Shown one piece after another: positions 1-7,173 of a stretch of 41,248 bases of DNA (within the stretch, counting starts at the first letter, position 1; every line of letters begins with the position of its first letter). The DNA is taken from contig JAFDYC010000047.1 in NCBI GenBank assembly GCA_018267625.1, positions 1 through 41,248 on the forward strand. Reading direction: 5' to 3'. The stretch comes from Bacteroidota bacterium. GTDB lineage: Bacteria; Bacteroidota; Bacteroidia; Chitinophagales; Chitinophagaceae. The position numbers and the translations under genes were made by a program. The notes below the pieces were generated by a model. It searched no databases and was not told the DNA's origin. It saw nothing but the letters and a program-made list of their open reading frames with translations.

Positions 1-74
1 GCGTAAAGTCCCTGACCTGCCCGCTGTGCTGCGAGCGAAGTCTGAATCTGACCATTCGTGTGTGGGGTTTACGG

Positions 75-920
75 TTAGCTCTTAAATACAGGCATCTTGT
101 AGCCTTTGTCAAATGCTTCCTTGAAATAGGGTGTCTGAAAAGTAAAGTCCGGTGAAGCGCTTACCCAGCCGCGTACCACTTCGCCATTACGCTTCTTCAT
201 GGCTGCGGTCGCTCCTTTGTAGTTAGCATTGACCTTGTAGAAAACTTCAATGAAGGGAACATGGTGTTTTGCATCAACCGCGCTTTTACCAGTTGTGTAG
301 CCTACAAACTGTGAGGCTTTGCACAATTCCAGAATATTGGACTTTGGCGCAGTGATGTAATTCCCTTCGTCCCATGCGAACTTGATTTGGGTAAGGATAC
401 CCCCTTGAACAGACGATGCATCCGGTGCGGAGCGGAGCAGCACGTCTTTGATCGCCCAAACCTTGTAGTTCGTGCCAAGTGCATATTGCTTTGCTCCCTG
501 AACCGGCTTTGAAGTCACCGTACCATTTGATGATACTTCCGTTGTAGTCTTAGCATTGTTGCCAATCTGCCACATGAAGGACTCGAAGTCTTTGCTCGAC
601 AGCTCCGAACGCAGGTCGGCCATAAGTTCGTCCTGATACATTGCCTTGTAAGCTTTCTGCACAGAGGTCAGATCAGTAATCTTACCTGCCGTATCCATAA
701 TGAGCTTGACATCTGTCCCGTCCATGCTCATGGGTAAGGGCTTATGAGGATTCATAGCCTGACGCAGAAGCTGTGCCTGCTGTACAGCAGGATTATTGGC
801 GGTCTGCTGAAGGGTTGCTTCCTCTTTCCTTGCTTCATCCGCTTTACGGATGCTGTTCATTAGCAGCATTCCGCCTACGCCGACTAAACCAATTCCAATC
901 AATGAGGTCTTTGTATCCAC
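75..920 (-). CDS. membrane-anchored protein of the virion-like module
   Basis: Unrecognised 281-residue protein. Residues about 6-22 are a single hydrophobic segment (LIGIGLVGVGGMLLM), so the protein is probably anchored by its N terminus. A short charged, helical stretch follows (about 24-50). Residues about 75-120 resemble one helical repeat of the kind seen in annexin-like viral proteins (LTSVQKAYKAMYQDEL, then an acidic/aromatic helix). From about 150 a beta-rich stretch with VLLRSAP and ILTQIKFAW looks SH3-like. It is the most distal gene of the module seen here and reads away from the small plus-strand gene at 1018. A membrane-facing or entry/spike-support role is inference from its position and architecture only. 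The start is the only ATG ahead of the hydrophobic segment; I see no strong Shine-Dalgarno. Confidence 0.7.
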   Translation of the reverse strand: MDTKTSLIGIGLVGVGGMLLMNSIRKADEARKEEATLQQTANNPAVQQAQLLRQAMNPHKPLPMSMDGTDVKLIMDTAGKITDLTSVQKAYKAMYQDELMADLRSELSSKDFESFMWQIGNNAKTTTEVSSNGTVTSKPVQGAKQYALGTNYKVWAIKDVLLRSAPDASSVQGGILTQIKFAWDEGNYITAPKSNILELCKASQFVGYTTGKSAVDAKHHVPFIEVFYKVNANYKGATAAMKKRNGEVVRGWVSASPDFTFQTPYFKEAFDKGYKMPVFKS

Positions 921-982
921 GTTGTCTATAAATAAAGCGGTGAATTATTGTGTCTCTAAGTAGCAATGTCCTTGCAGAGTTA

Positions 983-1011
983 TTGACATTCCAAGAGTTT
1001 CATATTATATT
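983..1011 (+). promoter_or_regulatory. sigma70-like promoter, probably leaderless transcript
   Basis: TTGACA at 983-988 and TATATT at 1006-1011 are separated by exactly 17 bases. The expected transcription start, about 7 bases further on, falls on the ATG at 1018, so the transcript would have little or no leader. The match is to the classical -35/-10 pattern rather than the Bacteroidota TTG/TANNTTTG pattern, which fits a transferred element but could be chance in AT-rich DNA. Confidence 0.45.
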
Positions 1012-1017
1012 TATCAT

Positions 1018-1248
1018 ATGAAAAACGCTGAGCTTCGCCAGTCAATGATTGAGGCTTTAGAGGCAGCCCATAGCTATATTCGTGCTATAGAGGAACTATA
1101 CGTAGTTGCAAGAGAAGCTGGCGTTATGGACACTTCGGTTTTTCAGAAAATACTTACTCACCAAAGACGCTGGGAAGATGAAATGGATAAGTACAGGAAG
1201 GCATCTTCTGCATTATCGGGACCGCCTACCCAGCGAGTGTCCAATTAG
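1018..1248 (+). CDS. small helical protein of unknown function
   Basis: A 76-residue, mostly helical, charged protein (for example IRAIEELYVVAREAG and HQRRWEDEMDKYRKAS) with no membrane segment and no domain I recognise. It is the only plus-strand gene in the first 8 kb and lies between two minus-strand genes, ending 20 bases from the convergent 3' end of the 68-residue gene. The promoter-like sequence directly abutting the ATG supports it as a real, separately controlled gene, perhaps regulatory. An internal ATG at codon 10 is possible but has no better context. Confidence 0.55.
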   Translation: MKNAELRQSMIEALEAAHSYIRAIEELYVVAREAGVMDTSVFQKILTHQRRWEDEMDKYRKASSALSGPPTQRVSN

Positions 1249-1268
1249 GGATATAGCAGACTAATACC

Positions 1269-1475
1269 TTAAAGTTTGGATTTGATGATGGCGCGGATAG
1301 CGGGATTAGTAAGGGCCTTTTGAACTGCTGCCAGCTCTTTAGCACTGAAGAAGGTTGCGATGCGTGAAAGGGTCTTTGCCGCATCATTGGCCTGCTCTTC
1401 TGTCTCGGCTGCTATCGTGATACTAACTGTGAAGTCCTGTTTTAGGGTGGTGATTTTTCGGTTGAATACGCTCAT
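1269..1475 (-). CDS. small helical protein, last gene of a coupled pair
   Basis: A 68-residue protein with a short beta-type start (KITTLKQDFTVSITIAAE) and a helical second half (about 27-66). No domain is recognised. Its start overlaps the stop of the 277-residue gene by four bases (ATGA at 1472-1475), so it is probably translated by coupling and made in proportion to that protein. This arrangement is the main evidence that so short a frame is real. A role as a small partner or scaffold of the coiled-coil protein is inference. Confidence 0.6.
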   Translation of the reverse strand: MSVFNRKITTLKQDFTVSITIAAETEEQANDAAKTLSRIATFFSAKELAAVQKALTNPAIRAIIKSKL

Positions 1476-2305
1476 TGAGTTTGGGTTTTAGGTGCTGCCT
1501 GTTCGGTTAATACTTGTTTGAGTAATGAGTAGATTTTGCTTTTGTCTTTTTCGAGCGCCGCGCAAAGCAGGTGAAAGGAGCTTGCCTCATGTGGAGTAAG
1601 GGTGTTGCAGAACTCTTTGACCATTTCTGCTACGCTGTTCACGTCTTCGTCGGTGGGGGTTGAGCTTCCTTTGGCAGCCTCGCCTACGCCTGCAAGAAGA
1701 CCTGCAGCCTGAGCCAGTGGCGTTCCCTGGAAGAGCGGCCCAAGGCTTGGAAGTATAGTTCCTATAATGCCGGAGTAGTATTCTACCTGCTTTTTTGCAT
1801 CAAGGGCGGCTTGTATCTCCGCTTTCTCTTCTTCCAGTTCCTTGTATTTGGTACGCAGCGCTTCCAGCTCTTGGCTTGTTCTAACGAAGTCCTTTGCCTG
1901 TTCTTTGGCCTCAACACGTTTGTCAACAAGTGCGTTGAACTCCACCTCACCAAATCCGTTGAATCCTCCAAACCCATTAAAGCCAGGATTATTAGTCTTT
2001 GGTGTCTCGACGCCGCCCGATTGATGCAGGTCAATGAACTTTCTTCGGTAAACTGATTTGCCTTTATCCTCATCGATAATCTCGACATTTACCGTATCCG
2101 CCTGCTCACTTTTCACATAATCCCGCACCTGCTTCGCAATCTTTGAAACGTCACCGCGCTCAATTCCATTCTGCTTTTCGCCGCCGCTGGTGAACTGTGC
2201 CTTGAAGTACAGGTTTTCATACCCCTGCGACTCTAAAGACCGAATCTGGTTGGTAAGCACTTTGGCTACAGTATTCAGGTTTTTTTGTTGAAGCGTTGGT
2301 TTCAT
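1472..2305 (-). CDS. coiled-coil protein with glycine/phenylalanine hinge
   Basis: A 277-residue protein, family not recognised. Residues 1-95 are alpha/beta. Residues 105-119 form an Asn/Gly/Phe-rich hinge containing FNGFG twice (109-113 and 115-119). Residues about 125-172 make a strong coiled coil (EAKEQAKDFVRTSQELEALR onward, then KELEEEKAEIQAALDAKK). Residues about 175-210 are hydrophobic and Gly/Pro-rich (IIGTILPSLGPLF), and the C terminus (about 220-270) is helical. The coiled coil next to a hydrophobic stretch would suit an assembly or scaffold protein, or a membrane-interacting virion component; this is inference. It lies 32 bases after the 116-residue gene and is coupled to the 68-residue gene by an ATGA overlap. 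Confidence 0.7.
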   Translation of the reverse strand: MKPTLQQKNLNTVAKVLTNQIRSLESQGYENLYFKAQFTSGGEKQNGIERGDVSKIAKQVRDYVKSEQADTVNVEIIDEDKGKSVYRRKFIDLHQSGGVETPKTNNPGFNGFGGFNGFGEVEFNALVDKRVEAKEQAKDFVRTSQELEALRTKYKELEEEKAEIQAALDAKKQVEYYSGIIGTILPSLGPLFQGTPLAQAAGLLAGVGEAAKGSSTPTDEDVNSVAEMVKEFCNTLTPHEASSFHLLCAALEKDKSKIYSLLKQVLTEQAAPKTQTQ

Positions 2306-2337
2306 GGAAGGGTTGTGTGATAACTATTGGCTGAGCC

Positions 2338-2688
2338 TTACTTGGGAATGATGTGATAAAACAGGAAGTTGAAAACGTCGTCTCGTGTCAGGTCTGTGCC
2401 GTCTGCCTTCTTATCCGGTAGATTGATATTGATACGTCCCGAGAACTCCTCCACATTGTCTGCCGAAACATTCAGCCCTTCAACCACTACGCTGTTAGTG
2501 TCAGAGATGATGCTGGTGCCTATTGGCAGGGCTGCCTTGTTGAGCAGGAACAGAAACTGGTTTTGAAAGTCAAGCTGTCGCTCTCCGCCTTCCTCGCCGG
2601 TCAGGGTAAAGTCGTATTGTGATTCATAGTCCACCTCAATGCCGCGCTGCTTCATTTGCCGGTGGATGTAGGTTAGCTGCTCAATCAT
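2338..2688 (-). CDS. small beta-rich protein of the virion-like module
   Basis: A 116-residue protein with an amphipathic helical start (about 1-15) and a central beta-rich part (about 55-90, with IGTSIISDTNSVVVEGLNV and GRININLP). The end is hydrophobic and helical (VFNFLFYHIIPK). No domain is recognised. Its ATG directly abuts the stop of the upstream 204-residue gene (2688/2689), which indicates translational coupling to that putative capsid-type protein. The size and fold type would fit a minor capsid, vertex or cement-like protein, but nothing in the sequence proves this. Confidence 0.65.
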   Translation of the reverse strand: MIEQLTYIHRQMKQRGIEVDYESQYDFTLTGEEGGERQLDFQNQFLFLLNKAALPIGTSIISDTNSVVVEGLNVSADNVEEFSGRININLPDKKADGTDLTRDDVFNFLFYHIIPK

Positions 2689-3303
2689 TTACTTTAAGGT
2701 TGTGTCACCAATGCACTTCAGACAGATGGCTACGATGTAGCCGTCATAGTTGGCTGCACTGGCCGGGTTTACGATAACGATGTCAATCGGGCTGACTTTG
2801 TTGCTCTGGAGAAACACCCCATCGTACTGGACGTTGACTCCCGAGCCGCTTCCGTCGCCGCCATAGAGGATAATGTCGCCACCACCTCCACCGCCGCTTA
2901 CGACAACGGTACCTCCGGTTGCTCCTTGCGTCGTGCCTGAGGTGCTGCTTGCTCCATATGGATATTGCAGCTCGTTGTTGTAGGTGCCGGTTATCATGCT
3001 GCCGCCTTGAATGGGCACGTCCAGGTCCTGATAATCATCGTTACTGTCAATCCACGGGCGCTCATAGCGAACATCAAACACGCCCAGCGGTCGCTTCATA
3101 TTGTTTACCGAAAGGGTGAACCAACCGATACGCGGGATGATGTCTGCCGTAATGCGCGGTATGATACGCTCTATACCGGATATATACTTGCACTGAATGC
3201 CCACGATGCGCGTCAGGCGAAGGGGCAGCCTTGTGGATATATCCACAGGCAGGTATGGGTTGCGTACCCTCGCACGGATGGTTTCGTAGAAGTAATGTGG
3301 CAT
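2689..3303 (-). CDS. beta-rich structural-type protein, paralogue B
   Basis: A 204-residue protein related to its neighbour at 3335-3829. Both have IRxR at residues 9-12 and RxxGIxxxY at residues 32-40 in exactly the same register. Both then have a TL/LxLSxNN strand (here TLSVNN at 63-68) and a GGSxIxGxY motif (here 100-108) followed by a proline-tyrosine pair. This copy carries a Gly/Ser/Thr-rich insertion (about 118-155, with a run of glycines) before the last strands (VSPIDIVIVNP and YIVAICLKC). Alternating beta pattern, size and tandem arrangement suggest a single-jelly-roll-like capsid or turret protein; this is inference. The gene is followed without a gap by the 116-residue gene. Confidence 0.72.
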   Translation of the reverse strand: MPHYFYETIRARVRNPYLPVDISTRLPLRLTRIVGIQCKYISGIERIIPRITADIIPRIGWFTLSVNNMKRPLGVFDVRYERPWIDSNDDYQDLDVPIQGGSMITGTYNNELQYPYGASSTSGTTQGATGGTVVVSGGGGGGDIILYGGDGSGSGVNVQYDGVFLQSNKVSPIDIVIVNPASAANYDGYIVAICLKCIGDTTLK

Positions 3304-3314
3304 GGAGCAGGATA

Positions 3315-3328
3315 GGTTATAGGGGCTG
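3315..3328 (-). repeat. inter-gene motif copy 1
   Basis: On the minus strand this reads CAGCCCCTATAACC. It lies 6 bases after the stop of the 164-residue gene and 11 bases before the next ATG. It is one of five related copies in the gaps of this operon. Confidence 0.5.
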
Positions 3329-3334
3329 GGTGGG

Positions 3335-3829
3335 TTATCGTACCGGGTGGGCAGTCAGCTCGTCATTGGTGAGCCAAAGCAGGATGAGTACATCATGAGG
3401 GTACACGACCTGATTCGGATTAGCAGCTTGTGCAGCATTGGGCGTAGCGGGCATAAAATCGTTTACACCAAGCACTCCTGAAATTGCCTGTCCGTTTGCT
3501 GTGAGGTAGGGATTGATTGCTCCATCTGTGTAGCGTCCGTTGATTATACTGCCGCCAGCATCCACCACTTCCTCAAACTCAAAGAATCGCTGGTTAGGCC
3601 GCACATTTGGCCCGCATGTCAGCATCTTCACCGGGTGGTCGTCCTTGAAGACTTCCTTGTTATTGCAGGAAAGACCAAGGGTTGAGCCGGTTTCAGCCGC
3701 GCCTTGCGGATAGCTCACCCATATTCCTTTGACACGCTTAAAGCTTTTGTCGCTGTCAATGTTGAACCGGATGGAAGCGCCAGCGCTATTAATGCGGATG
3801 CGGATGGGCTGCCAGAAGTGATTTTTCAT
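3335..3829 (-). CDS. beta-rich structural-type protein, paralogue A
   Basis: A 164-residue protein, paralogous to the 204-residue product of the next gene. It shares IRxR at 9-12, RxxGIxxxY at 32-40, a LGLSCNN strand at 51-57 and GGSIINGRY at 92-100. It lacks the Gly-rich insertion and has an Ala/Asn/Pro-rich loop (about 125-142) before a final hydrophobic strand (HDVLILLWL). Two adjacent beta-rich paralogues after a third beta-rich gene recall the paired small and large capsid proteins of single-jelly-roll viruses, but no packaging ATPase is visible, so virion function is only inferred. It sits 49 bases after the 232-residue gene. The ATG at 3829 is the first in frame and follows a purine-poor leader. 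Confidence 0.72.
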   Translation of the reverse strand: MKNHFWQPIRIRINSAGASIRFNIDSDKSFKRVKGIWVSYPQGAAETGSTLGLSCNNKEVFKDDHPVKMLTCGPNVRPNQRFFEFEEVVDAGGSIINGRYTDGAINPYLTANGQAISGVLGVNDFMPATPNAAQAANPNQVVYPHDVLILLWLTNDELTAHPVR

Positions 3830-3852
3830 CTTGTCAGAGGTTAGGTGGGAAT

Positions 3853-3866
3853 GTTTATAGGGGCCG
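3853..3866 (-). repeat. inter-gene motif copy 2
   Basis: On the minus strand this reads CGGCCCCTATAAAC. It lies 12 bases after the stop of the 232-residue gene and 23 bases before the next ATG. One of five related copies. Confidence 0.5.
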
Positions 3867-3878
3867 GGGCAACGTTGG

Positions 3879-4577
3879 TTATGCCTTTACAACAGAGGAG
3901 CCGATAAAGACCACTTTCAGCCAGCTACGCTCCGGGGCGGGCTTGCCCCACTCCAGGTTCATCTCAAAGACCTGCTGGTCACGCAACAGCTTCGGATTGT
4001 CCAGCATGAAAGTGTTCTGTACCACGCGGGCATTGCCCTTCGTGTTGAACGCCTCGCAGGAAGTGATAGGAATGATGGTCGTGTTGTTTGCCTTCAGCTC
4101 AAACTCACCGTTACGGATAAAGTCAGGCAGCAGGTCGAAGTTTACTCCGAAGGGGTCGGTGACGCCGGGGTCAGAGATGCCGTACATCAGGCGCAGGCCG
4201 TGCAGGAGAAAGAAGTTGCCTTTCTCAAACTTTGCGCTTGAGATGCTGGAGAAACCGACAACCTTGTTGTCATCGTCACGGAACATCTTCACGTTCTTTG
4301 AGCCGTCCAAAGACTTTACCACGTAGGGATAAGTGTCCGTGATTTGCAGGCTTTGGTTAGCAAGGCCCGCCTGGATGTCTTTTGGAAGAAGGCCGATGCG
4401 CTTTTCCATTTCACGGCGGGAGCCGGATGAGGTGGAAGCTGCACCCTTCATGCGGCGAAAGAGCTTTGCCTTTTCAGCAGGCTGCGCGTTTTCAACAGCA
4501 TTGAGAAACTCGCCTTCGGTCATAGCGCCGAGCAGGCTTACATCAGAATCGGCGACTGCGCCAAGAGAAAAATTCAT
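3879..4577 (-). CDS. putative major structural (capsid-type) protein
   Basis: A 232-residue protein. The first 80 residues are helical and charged (TEGEFLNAVENAQPAEKAKL and following). The rest is beta-rich, with FFLLHGLRLMYG (about 121-132), a FDLLPDFIRNGEFELKANN stretch (about 146-164), PITSCEAF and a terminal WLKVVFIGSS strand. A pattern of 'rNGEfelk ... pitsceaF ... qvFEMnLEW' strands would fit a jelly-roll subunit, and the helical N-terminal region could be an arm or scaffold segment. I call it the best capsid candidate because it heads the set of three beta-rich genes and is preceded by the only sizeable hairpin in the operon (4640-4665). No family match can be claimed; it could instead be a surface-layer or appendage subunit. 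Confidence 0.68.
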   Translation of the reverse strand: MNFSLGAVADSDVSLLGAMTEGEFLNAVENAQPAEKAKLFRRMKGAASTSSGSRREMEKRIGLLPKDIQAGLANQSLQITDTYPYVVKSLDGSKNVKMFRDDDNKVVGFSSISSAKFEKGNFFLLHGLRLMYGISDPGVTDPFGVNFDLLPDFIRNGEFELKANNTTIIPITSCEAFNTKGNARVVQNTFMLDNPKLLRDQQVFEMNLEWGKPAPERSWLKVVFIGSSVVKA

Positions 4578-4603
4578 AATCGTTTTTGGAGTAGGTTTTG
4601 AAA

Positions 4604-4618
4604 GGTTTTTAGGGGCTG
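4604..4618 (-). repeat. inter-gene motif copy 3
   Basis: On the minus strand this reads CAGCCCCTAAAAACC. It lies 26 bases before the ATG of the 232-residue gene. One of five related copies; here the distance to the preceding stop is longer (74 bases). Confidence 0.5.
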
Positions 4619-4639
4619 TTTGGAAGGTTTAGGCATGGC

Positions 4640-4665
4640 AAGGCTTTACTGGCCCTGCCAGCCTT
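4640..4665 (-). promoter_or_regulatory. hairpin ahead of the capsid-candidate gene
   Basis: CTGGC-CCT-GCCAG (4649-4661) is a perfect 5-bp stem flanked by a further AAGG (4640-4643) and CCTT (4662-4665) that can pair. It lies in the 115-base gap between the 179-residue gene and the 232-residue gene and has no U-tract. A role as an RNA-processing or stability element, or a weak attenuator, is possible. Confidence 0.4.
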
Positions 4666-4692
4666 TAATCCGTCACATTTTGTTGGTTGGAT

Positions 4693-5232
4693 TTAGAGGA
4701 TCTGCGCGTCCTCAATGCCGAGCATTCCGGCTTCGTCGCGGGATTCTCCGAGGTATGCGGGCGCATCCACGAAATAGCCATTGTTGCTTTGAGGAGCCTG
4801 TACTTCGCCAAGCTCAGGGAAGGCGAGGTGGCCGGATGAATCTCGGTACACCCAATCTTCATTTTGGGAGATAGCAGCGGTCGGCGTAAGTCCGAGGTGT
4901 TCATCTTCAGGTGCACCGAGGCCTTGGAGCATTGGGGCGTTAGGGGCCATTGCTTTAGCCGTGCGTACAGCGCCTGCTGCGCCTATGCCGGCAGCAACCT
5001 GCTTCATAGTTGGATTGTGTCCTTTGATGGATACTACAGCGCCAACTGCTGCTACTGCTACCGGGGCAATAAGACGCTTAGGCAGCTTAGAAGATGAATC
5101 CACTTTCAGGGCCTTCTCTGCGGAGTTGACTATTGTCGTGCCGGCGATGAAGCCTCCTGCGACTTTGGCCACCATCATCAGCTCATCGGTCATGGCCTTT
5201 TTGGAAAGGGCTTTAGTTTTTGATTTTGACAT
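4693..5232 (-). CDS. Ala/Gly-rich protein with candidate protease site
   Basis: A 179-residue protein with a very basic start (SKSKTKALSKKA). Two hydrophobic small-residue segments follow (about 21-33 AKVAGGFIAGTT, and 56-69 IAPVAVAAVGAVVS), then an Ala/Gly stretch (79-90). An acidic, extended C-terminal half (about 107-179) follows LQGLG at 102-106. That pentapeptide matches the [L/V/F]xG[L/F]G pattern also present in the neighbouring protease-like protein, so the protein may be cut between its hydrophobic and acidic halves (inference). Family not recognised. The basic plus membrane-like N-terminal half would suit an internal membrane- or nucleic-acid-binding virion protein. It begins 39 bases after the 623-residue gene. 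Confidence 0.68.
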   Translation of the reverse strand: MSKSKTKALSKKAMTDELMMVAKVAGGFIAGTTIVNSAEKALKVDSSSKLPKRLIAPVAVAAVGAVVSIKGHNPTMKQVAAGIGAAGAVRTAKAMAPNAPMLQGLGAPEDEHLGLTPTAAISQNEDWVYRDSSGHLAFPELGEVQAPQSNNGYFVDAPAYLGESRDEAGMLGIEDAQIL

Positions 5233-5249
5233 GAGGGTTTTTTGATTTG

Positions 5250-5266
5250 GGTTTAATTAGGGGCTG
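5250..5266 (-). repeat. inter-gene motif copy 4
   Basis: On the minus strand this reads CAGCCCCTAATTAAACC. It lies 5 bases after the stop of the 623-residue gene and 17 bases before the next ATG. One of five related copies. Confidence 0.5.
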
Positions 5267-5271
5267 AACTG

Positions 5272-7143
5272 TTAGTGAAGGCGGTAGACCTGAATCTTGT
5301 GGTTTCCCTTCTTCCCGGCTTTTCTTTTCGGGGGTGCACGGTGATGCCGGTGCAGGCTTCCGAGTCCAGGAGCAGGCGACTTATGCTCGCCGCCTTCAGT
5401 TGCTTTGTAGATCAGGTAAGCTCCACCAGCAGTAAGTGCCAATGCAAAACCGGGATTGCCACGGAAGAAGTCACCTACGCTGCCGAAGATGGAACCAAGT
5501 CCGTCTACGCCTGTTCCACTTGCTTCTGATGGCACTTCTTCAGTTGGAGTGTATTCTGCGGGCATTGCTTCTGCTGTATAATCAGCAGCTTCATCTGCAC
5601 CTTGCTGGTATGGCTGAACACCGGCCTCAGTCGGCGCTGCTCCGTCTGGAGTCAACTCTGTGCTTTCACCCTGCTTCGTAAGACCTGACTTCTTTAGGAT
5701 GTCCAGTACCATTTTGATAAAGGGAAGTGCGGCGGCAAGACCGGCAGCAAGTGGCGCTACGCCTAATTGTCCAAGTCCATCAAGCTTGCCCTTCTTGGCA
5801 CCGAGAATTGCCTTGCGCATATTCTCTGCCTTTCCGCCGAGCTTGGTGAACTTCTTTTCTACCTGCTCAACTGCTCTCTTAGCTGCGGCAACTCTTGAAG
5901 CTGGTACGCGCTTGGCTGCAATCTGTTGCGGTGTAGCATATGCCCACTTCATTTTTTCGCTCATCTTGCCGATGTTCAGCTTTAGCGCAAGCAGGAAGCC
6001 GTTTCGGATGGCGATAGTTGCCGGATTAAAGCGGACAAGTGCCTTGCCGATATTGATTTTCTTGACTGCCTTTTTGATGCCGGAGAAAAACTTTGAAGGC
6101 TTCTTCTTTCCCTTTGCACGGCCAAGACCAGAAAGCACTACTTCGTGAGCATCATCATCACCGTATAGCTCTGCCTCATTAGTTCCGGTAATCTGCACAG
6201 CATTGAAAGCGCCAAAGCCTGCAAGCGTATTGAGGGTTTCCTCGTTCTTTTCAAGGTATCCGAGGGCTTCGTCCCGCTTGTCTGTGTACCAGTATTGGAT
6301 AGCGTAGTCAAGCATTCGGATGGTATCGGAGGGGTTGCCGCCGGTAGCCTGGATGTATGCTTCCGGTGCTGCCTCGATTGTTTGCCGGGTGGCGATAAGA
6401 AACTTGTAGAGTTCATTTTCGTAGTGGGAGCTATTAGCATTGTCCGCAGCGCTACCGATGGCGTAAGTTGTTGCCTCGTCAAAGCCCATCAGCACATCCA
6501 TTGCAGTCAGATTGCTTTGCCCGCTATCGGGACCGGAGAGTACAGCGATGTTGATTCCTGAAAGGCTCATTTTGTAGTCTTTTTTTGCGGTATAGGGTTT
6601 TTCATAGTCGGCACGGGCAAGCACAGCGTCTATTGTCCAATAGCCATTGCTTAGGCTCTTTCCGTCCTTCGGTACAACCACGTAAACGTGCTGCCAGGTT
6701 GGCTGACTGTACCGGGTAACGCGCAGGTAATGCGGTATCTGGAGGTTGACAAGGATGGAGGAGGCGAAAATTGAAAAACAGTCGCAGTCAATCCCTGTGA
6801 ATCGTTCGGCCCAGCTTCTTGCCGGCCTGCGCAATTGTTCCAATCCTTGCTTGTCCAGCTTGTATTGGATGTTGTAGTACAAAAAATCCCAGATTGCTCG
6901 GATAGTGGCTTCTGACCCTACGGCGCGTTGAAGGAGCTGGGCAATTTGTGCAGTGTCGTCTAAGTAGGTGTGGATGACGCGCTCCATGAGCTTAAGGGTG
7001 TCGTCAACTTCACCGTCTTCAAAGACGATCTTGTCCTCTTTGCGAGGTGGTTTAAAGTATTGGTTGTACTTGGCCCCGTCGGTATGCAGCACGCGCTGGC
7101 CTGCGGAAATCTCGCGGTCGTCAGGTCGGTATTGAATGCGCAT
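5272..7143 (-). CDS. transglutaminase-like cysteine protease with basic and membrane-like tail
   Basis: A 623-residue protein. Residues about 55-180 form a transglutaminase/papain-like fold with the expected triad order: Cys120 in GIDCDCF, His152 in QHVYVVV and Asp172 in WTIDAV. In bacteria this fold usually works as a peptidase or amidase rather than a crosslinker. Residues about 240-310 are helical. From 340 on the protein is very basic (KGKKKPSKFFSGIKKAVKK), with a conserved-looking NPATIAIRNGF stretch (373-383) and a helical part to about 450. Hydrophobic segments lie at about 463-482 and 565-580, separated by a Pro/Thr/Glu linker (491-545), and the C terminus is Lys/His-rich. LAGFG (307-311), LSGLG (337-341), LDGLG (454-458), VDGLG (546-550) and APGLG (591-595) fall between these parts and look like possible processing sites. 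The largest gene of the module. Confidence 0.75.
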   Translation of the reverse strand: MRIQYRPDDREISAGQRVLHTDGAKYNQYFKPPRKEDKIVFEDGEVDDTLKLMERVIHTYLDDTAQIAQLLQRAVGSEATIRAIWDFLYYNIQYKLDKQGLEQLRRPARSWAERFTGIDCDCFSIFASSILVNLQIPHYLRVTRYSQPTWQHVYVVVPKDGKSLSNGYWTIDAVLARADYEKPYTAKKDYKMSLSGINIAVLSGPDSGQSNLTAMDVLMGFDEATTYAIGSAADNANSSHYENELYKFLIATRQTIEAAPEAYIQATGGNPSDTIRMLDYAIQYWYTDKRDEALGYLEKNEETLNTLAGFGAFNAVQITGTNEAELYGDDDAHEVVLSGLGRAKGKKKPSKFFSGIKKAVKKINIGKALVRFNPATIAIRNGFLLALKLNIGKMSEKMKWAYATPQQIAAKRVPASRVAAAKRAVEQVEKKFTKLGGKAENMRKAILGAKKGKLDGLGQLGVAPLAAGLAAALPFIKMVLDILKKSGLTKQGESTELTPDGAAPTEAGVQPYQQGADEAADYTAEAMPAEYTPTEEVPSEASGTGVDGLGSIFGSVGDFFRGNPGFALALTAGGAYLIYKATEGGEHKSPAPGLGSLHRHHRAPPKRKAGKKGNHKIQVYRLH

Positions 7144-7173
7144 GGCGGTTTGGGGGTTTAAGGGTTGATTTGG

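Noticed and set aside
1..55. Possible start of another minus-strand gene at the left edge (ATG at 55)
   Set aside because: Only 18 codons are in the window, no ribosome-binding site or recognisable product; it cannot be supported.
2200..2220. ENLYFKAQ in the coiled-coil protein, resembling a TEV protease site
   Set aside because: The essential Gln is replaced by Lys and there is no reason for such a site in this organism; coincidence.
5272..7143. The transglutaminase-like protein as a cell-wall or housekeeping peptidase
   Set aside because: No signal peptide, and the co-oriented neighbours and repeated motif tie it to the virion-like operon; the alternative cannot be fully excluded.
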